Source of the DNA: Macquaria australasica
Taxonomy: Eukaryota; Chordata; Actinopteri; Centrarchiformes; Percichthyidae
DNA: 64,000 bases
NCBI GenBank assembly: GCA_005408345.1
Contig: SEMN01000017.1
Coordinates: forward strand, 558,001-622,000
Direction: 5' to 3'
Position numbers and translations under genes: made by a program
Shown: positions 63,504 to 64,000 of the stretch, one piece after another
Numbering within the stretch: the stretch's first letter is position 1
How the letters are laid out: every line of letters begins with the position of its first letter
Notes under the pieces: model-generated
Database searches by the model: none
The model's input: only the letters and a program-made list of their open reading frames with translations
What the model was told of the DNA's origin: nothing

Positions 63504-63593
63504 GGACAGGAGGAAGGAGGAAAAGTCTAAGAAAAGGTCAAAGACGCCCCCCAAGAGCTACAGCAGTGCCAGGAGGTCTCGAAGCATTAGTCG
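63504..63593 (+). CDS. srsf11: srsf11 coding exon 9
   Basis: The exon lies between acceptor TTGATCAG|G and donor GTCG|GTGAGT, phase 2 at both ends, length 90 bp. It encodes RDRRKEEKSKKRSKTPPKSY followed by SSARRSRSIS. KRSKTPPKSYS is the same as in human SRSF11 and is diagnostic. Confidence 0.95.
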
Positions 63594-63737
63594 GTGAGTG
63601 GTCTGAGCACAATGTTATGGGTTATAGTGAAATACAGGCGCACATGGCAGCCACAACAGGTGCACTTACTTAATGTGATGCTCTGCTATATTCACAACCG
63701 CAAATAACTCATTATTTTATGTTACTCTGTGTCCCAG

Positions 63738-63809
63738 GAGGCACAGGCGAAGCCGCAGTGCTTCTCGGTCCCCGAGGAGGAGGTTGTCCAGGTCTCCATC
63801 GCTCAGACG
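63738..63809 (+). CDS. srsf11: srsf11 coding exon 10
   Basis: This 72-bp exon lies between acceptor TGTCCCAG|G and donor GACG|GTGAGT, phase 2 at both ends. It encodes RRHRRSRSASRSPRRRLSRS then PSLR. It corresponds to human RRRRRSRSGTRSP...KLSRSPSPRR but is shorter: the human KKPRSPKRK insert has no counterpart here. Confidence 0.93.
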
Positions 63810-63900
63810 GTGAGTTGTCGCGTGCATTTTATGTGCAATTAATTTTGTTATATTTTTGGAGTACAACAACATAAAAATGATTCATTTGTCGTGTTCACAG

Positions 63901-64000
63901 TCACAAGAAAGAGAAAAAGAAGGACAAGGAACGCGAGAAGGACCGGGATAGAGAGAGGAGGGAGGACAGGGACCGGAGCAGAGATGAAAGAGAACGCTCC
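63901..64000 (+). CDS. srsf11: srsf11 coding exon 11 (cut by window edge)
   Basis: The exon starts after acceptor GTGTTCACAG and stays open to the last base. It encodes RHKKEKKKDKEREKDRDRER followed by REDRDRSRDERERS, the Lys/Glu/Asp/Arg-rich alternating-charge segment that follows the RS repeats in human (HKKEKKKDKDKERSRDERERS). The exon end and the C-terminal part lie beyond 64000. Confidence 0.93.

Larger units (their letters stand above)
56910..64000 (+). other. srsf11: srsf11 gene, coding span (11 exons in window, 3' partial)
   Basis: This is serine/arginine-rich splicing factor 11 (p54), a nuclear SR-related protein that binds U2AF65 and takes part in 3' splice-site selection. Eleven exons carry 363 codons, and the gene continues past 64000; the human protein has about 484 residues. 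Order of parts: RRM (about residues 7-85), a Met/Gly/Pro linker (about 86-165), the conserved KEIEEAMKRVREAQSLISAA helix (about 190-209), then an RS/RR-rich domain to the edge. The human glycine-rich N-terminal leader is missing: the fish frame starts MNSNTHVIQVTNVSPS. SREK1 is the nearest paralog, but the RRM and VIPDESKAMSLLAPANAVAG match SRSF11. Introns are mostly short (90-700 bp) except introns 1 (1.2 kb) and 2 (2.8 kb). Confidence 0.96.

Noticed and set aside
1..64000. tRNA, rRNA, CRISPR, operon or phage features
   Set aside because: None was seen; the only tRNA-like sequence is the decayed head of the SINE at 12479.

Overview
The window is vertebrate nuclear DNA, almost certainly from a bony fish and most likely a percomorph teleost. 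The evidence is two spliced vertebrate genes with clear homology to human XXYLT1 and SRSF11, short GT-AG introns in the second gene, and several dispersed repeat families that I recognise as typical of fish genomes. Among these are hAT-type MITEs with 8-bp target duplications, a SINE with an L2-like tail, and a LINE 3' end. The species cannot be fixed from the sequence alone. There is no prokaryotic, viral or operon-like content.

Layout. 1-29,546: about 29.5 kb of non-coding DNA downstream of xxylt1. It holds microsatellites, a long polypurine tract, decayed DNA transposons, two SINE copies in opposite orientation and a few isolated motif-like sequences. 29,547-53,847 (minus strand): the whole coding region of xxylt1 in four exons, encoding 404 residues. 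It is a Notch O-glycan xylosyltransferase of the ER membrane. Its introns are large (6.2, 6.7 and 10.3 kb). A strong splice acceptor at 53,952-53,953 suggests a separate 5' UTR exon in the CpG-rich block near 54.5-55.1 kb. 53,952-56,909: the divergent intergenic region, which carries a hAT element nested in another hAT element and a LINE tail. 56,910-64,000 (plus strand): the first eleven coding exons of srsf11, an SR-family splicing factor. They cover the RRM, the linker, the conserved KEIEEAMKRVREAQ helix and most of the RS domain; the gene runs off the right edge.

The two genes are head to head but have no known functional link: one modifies Notch EGF repeats in the ER, the other acts in nuclear pre-mRNA splicing. 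The points most worth a second look are a candidate 120-bp poison exon in srsf11 intron 2 (60,718-60,837), a 90-bp GC-AG intron in srsf11, a 111-bp near-identical direct duplication linking the xxylt1 promoter region with xxylt1 intron 1, and the two nested hAT insertions with intact 8-bp target duplications. I found no evidence of a new multi-gene system.
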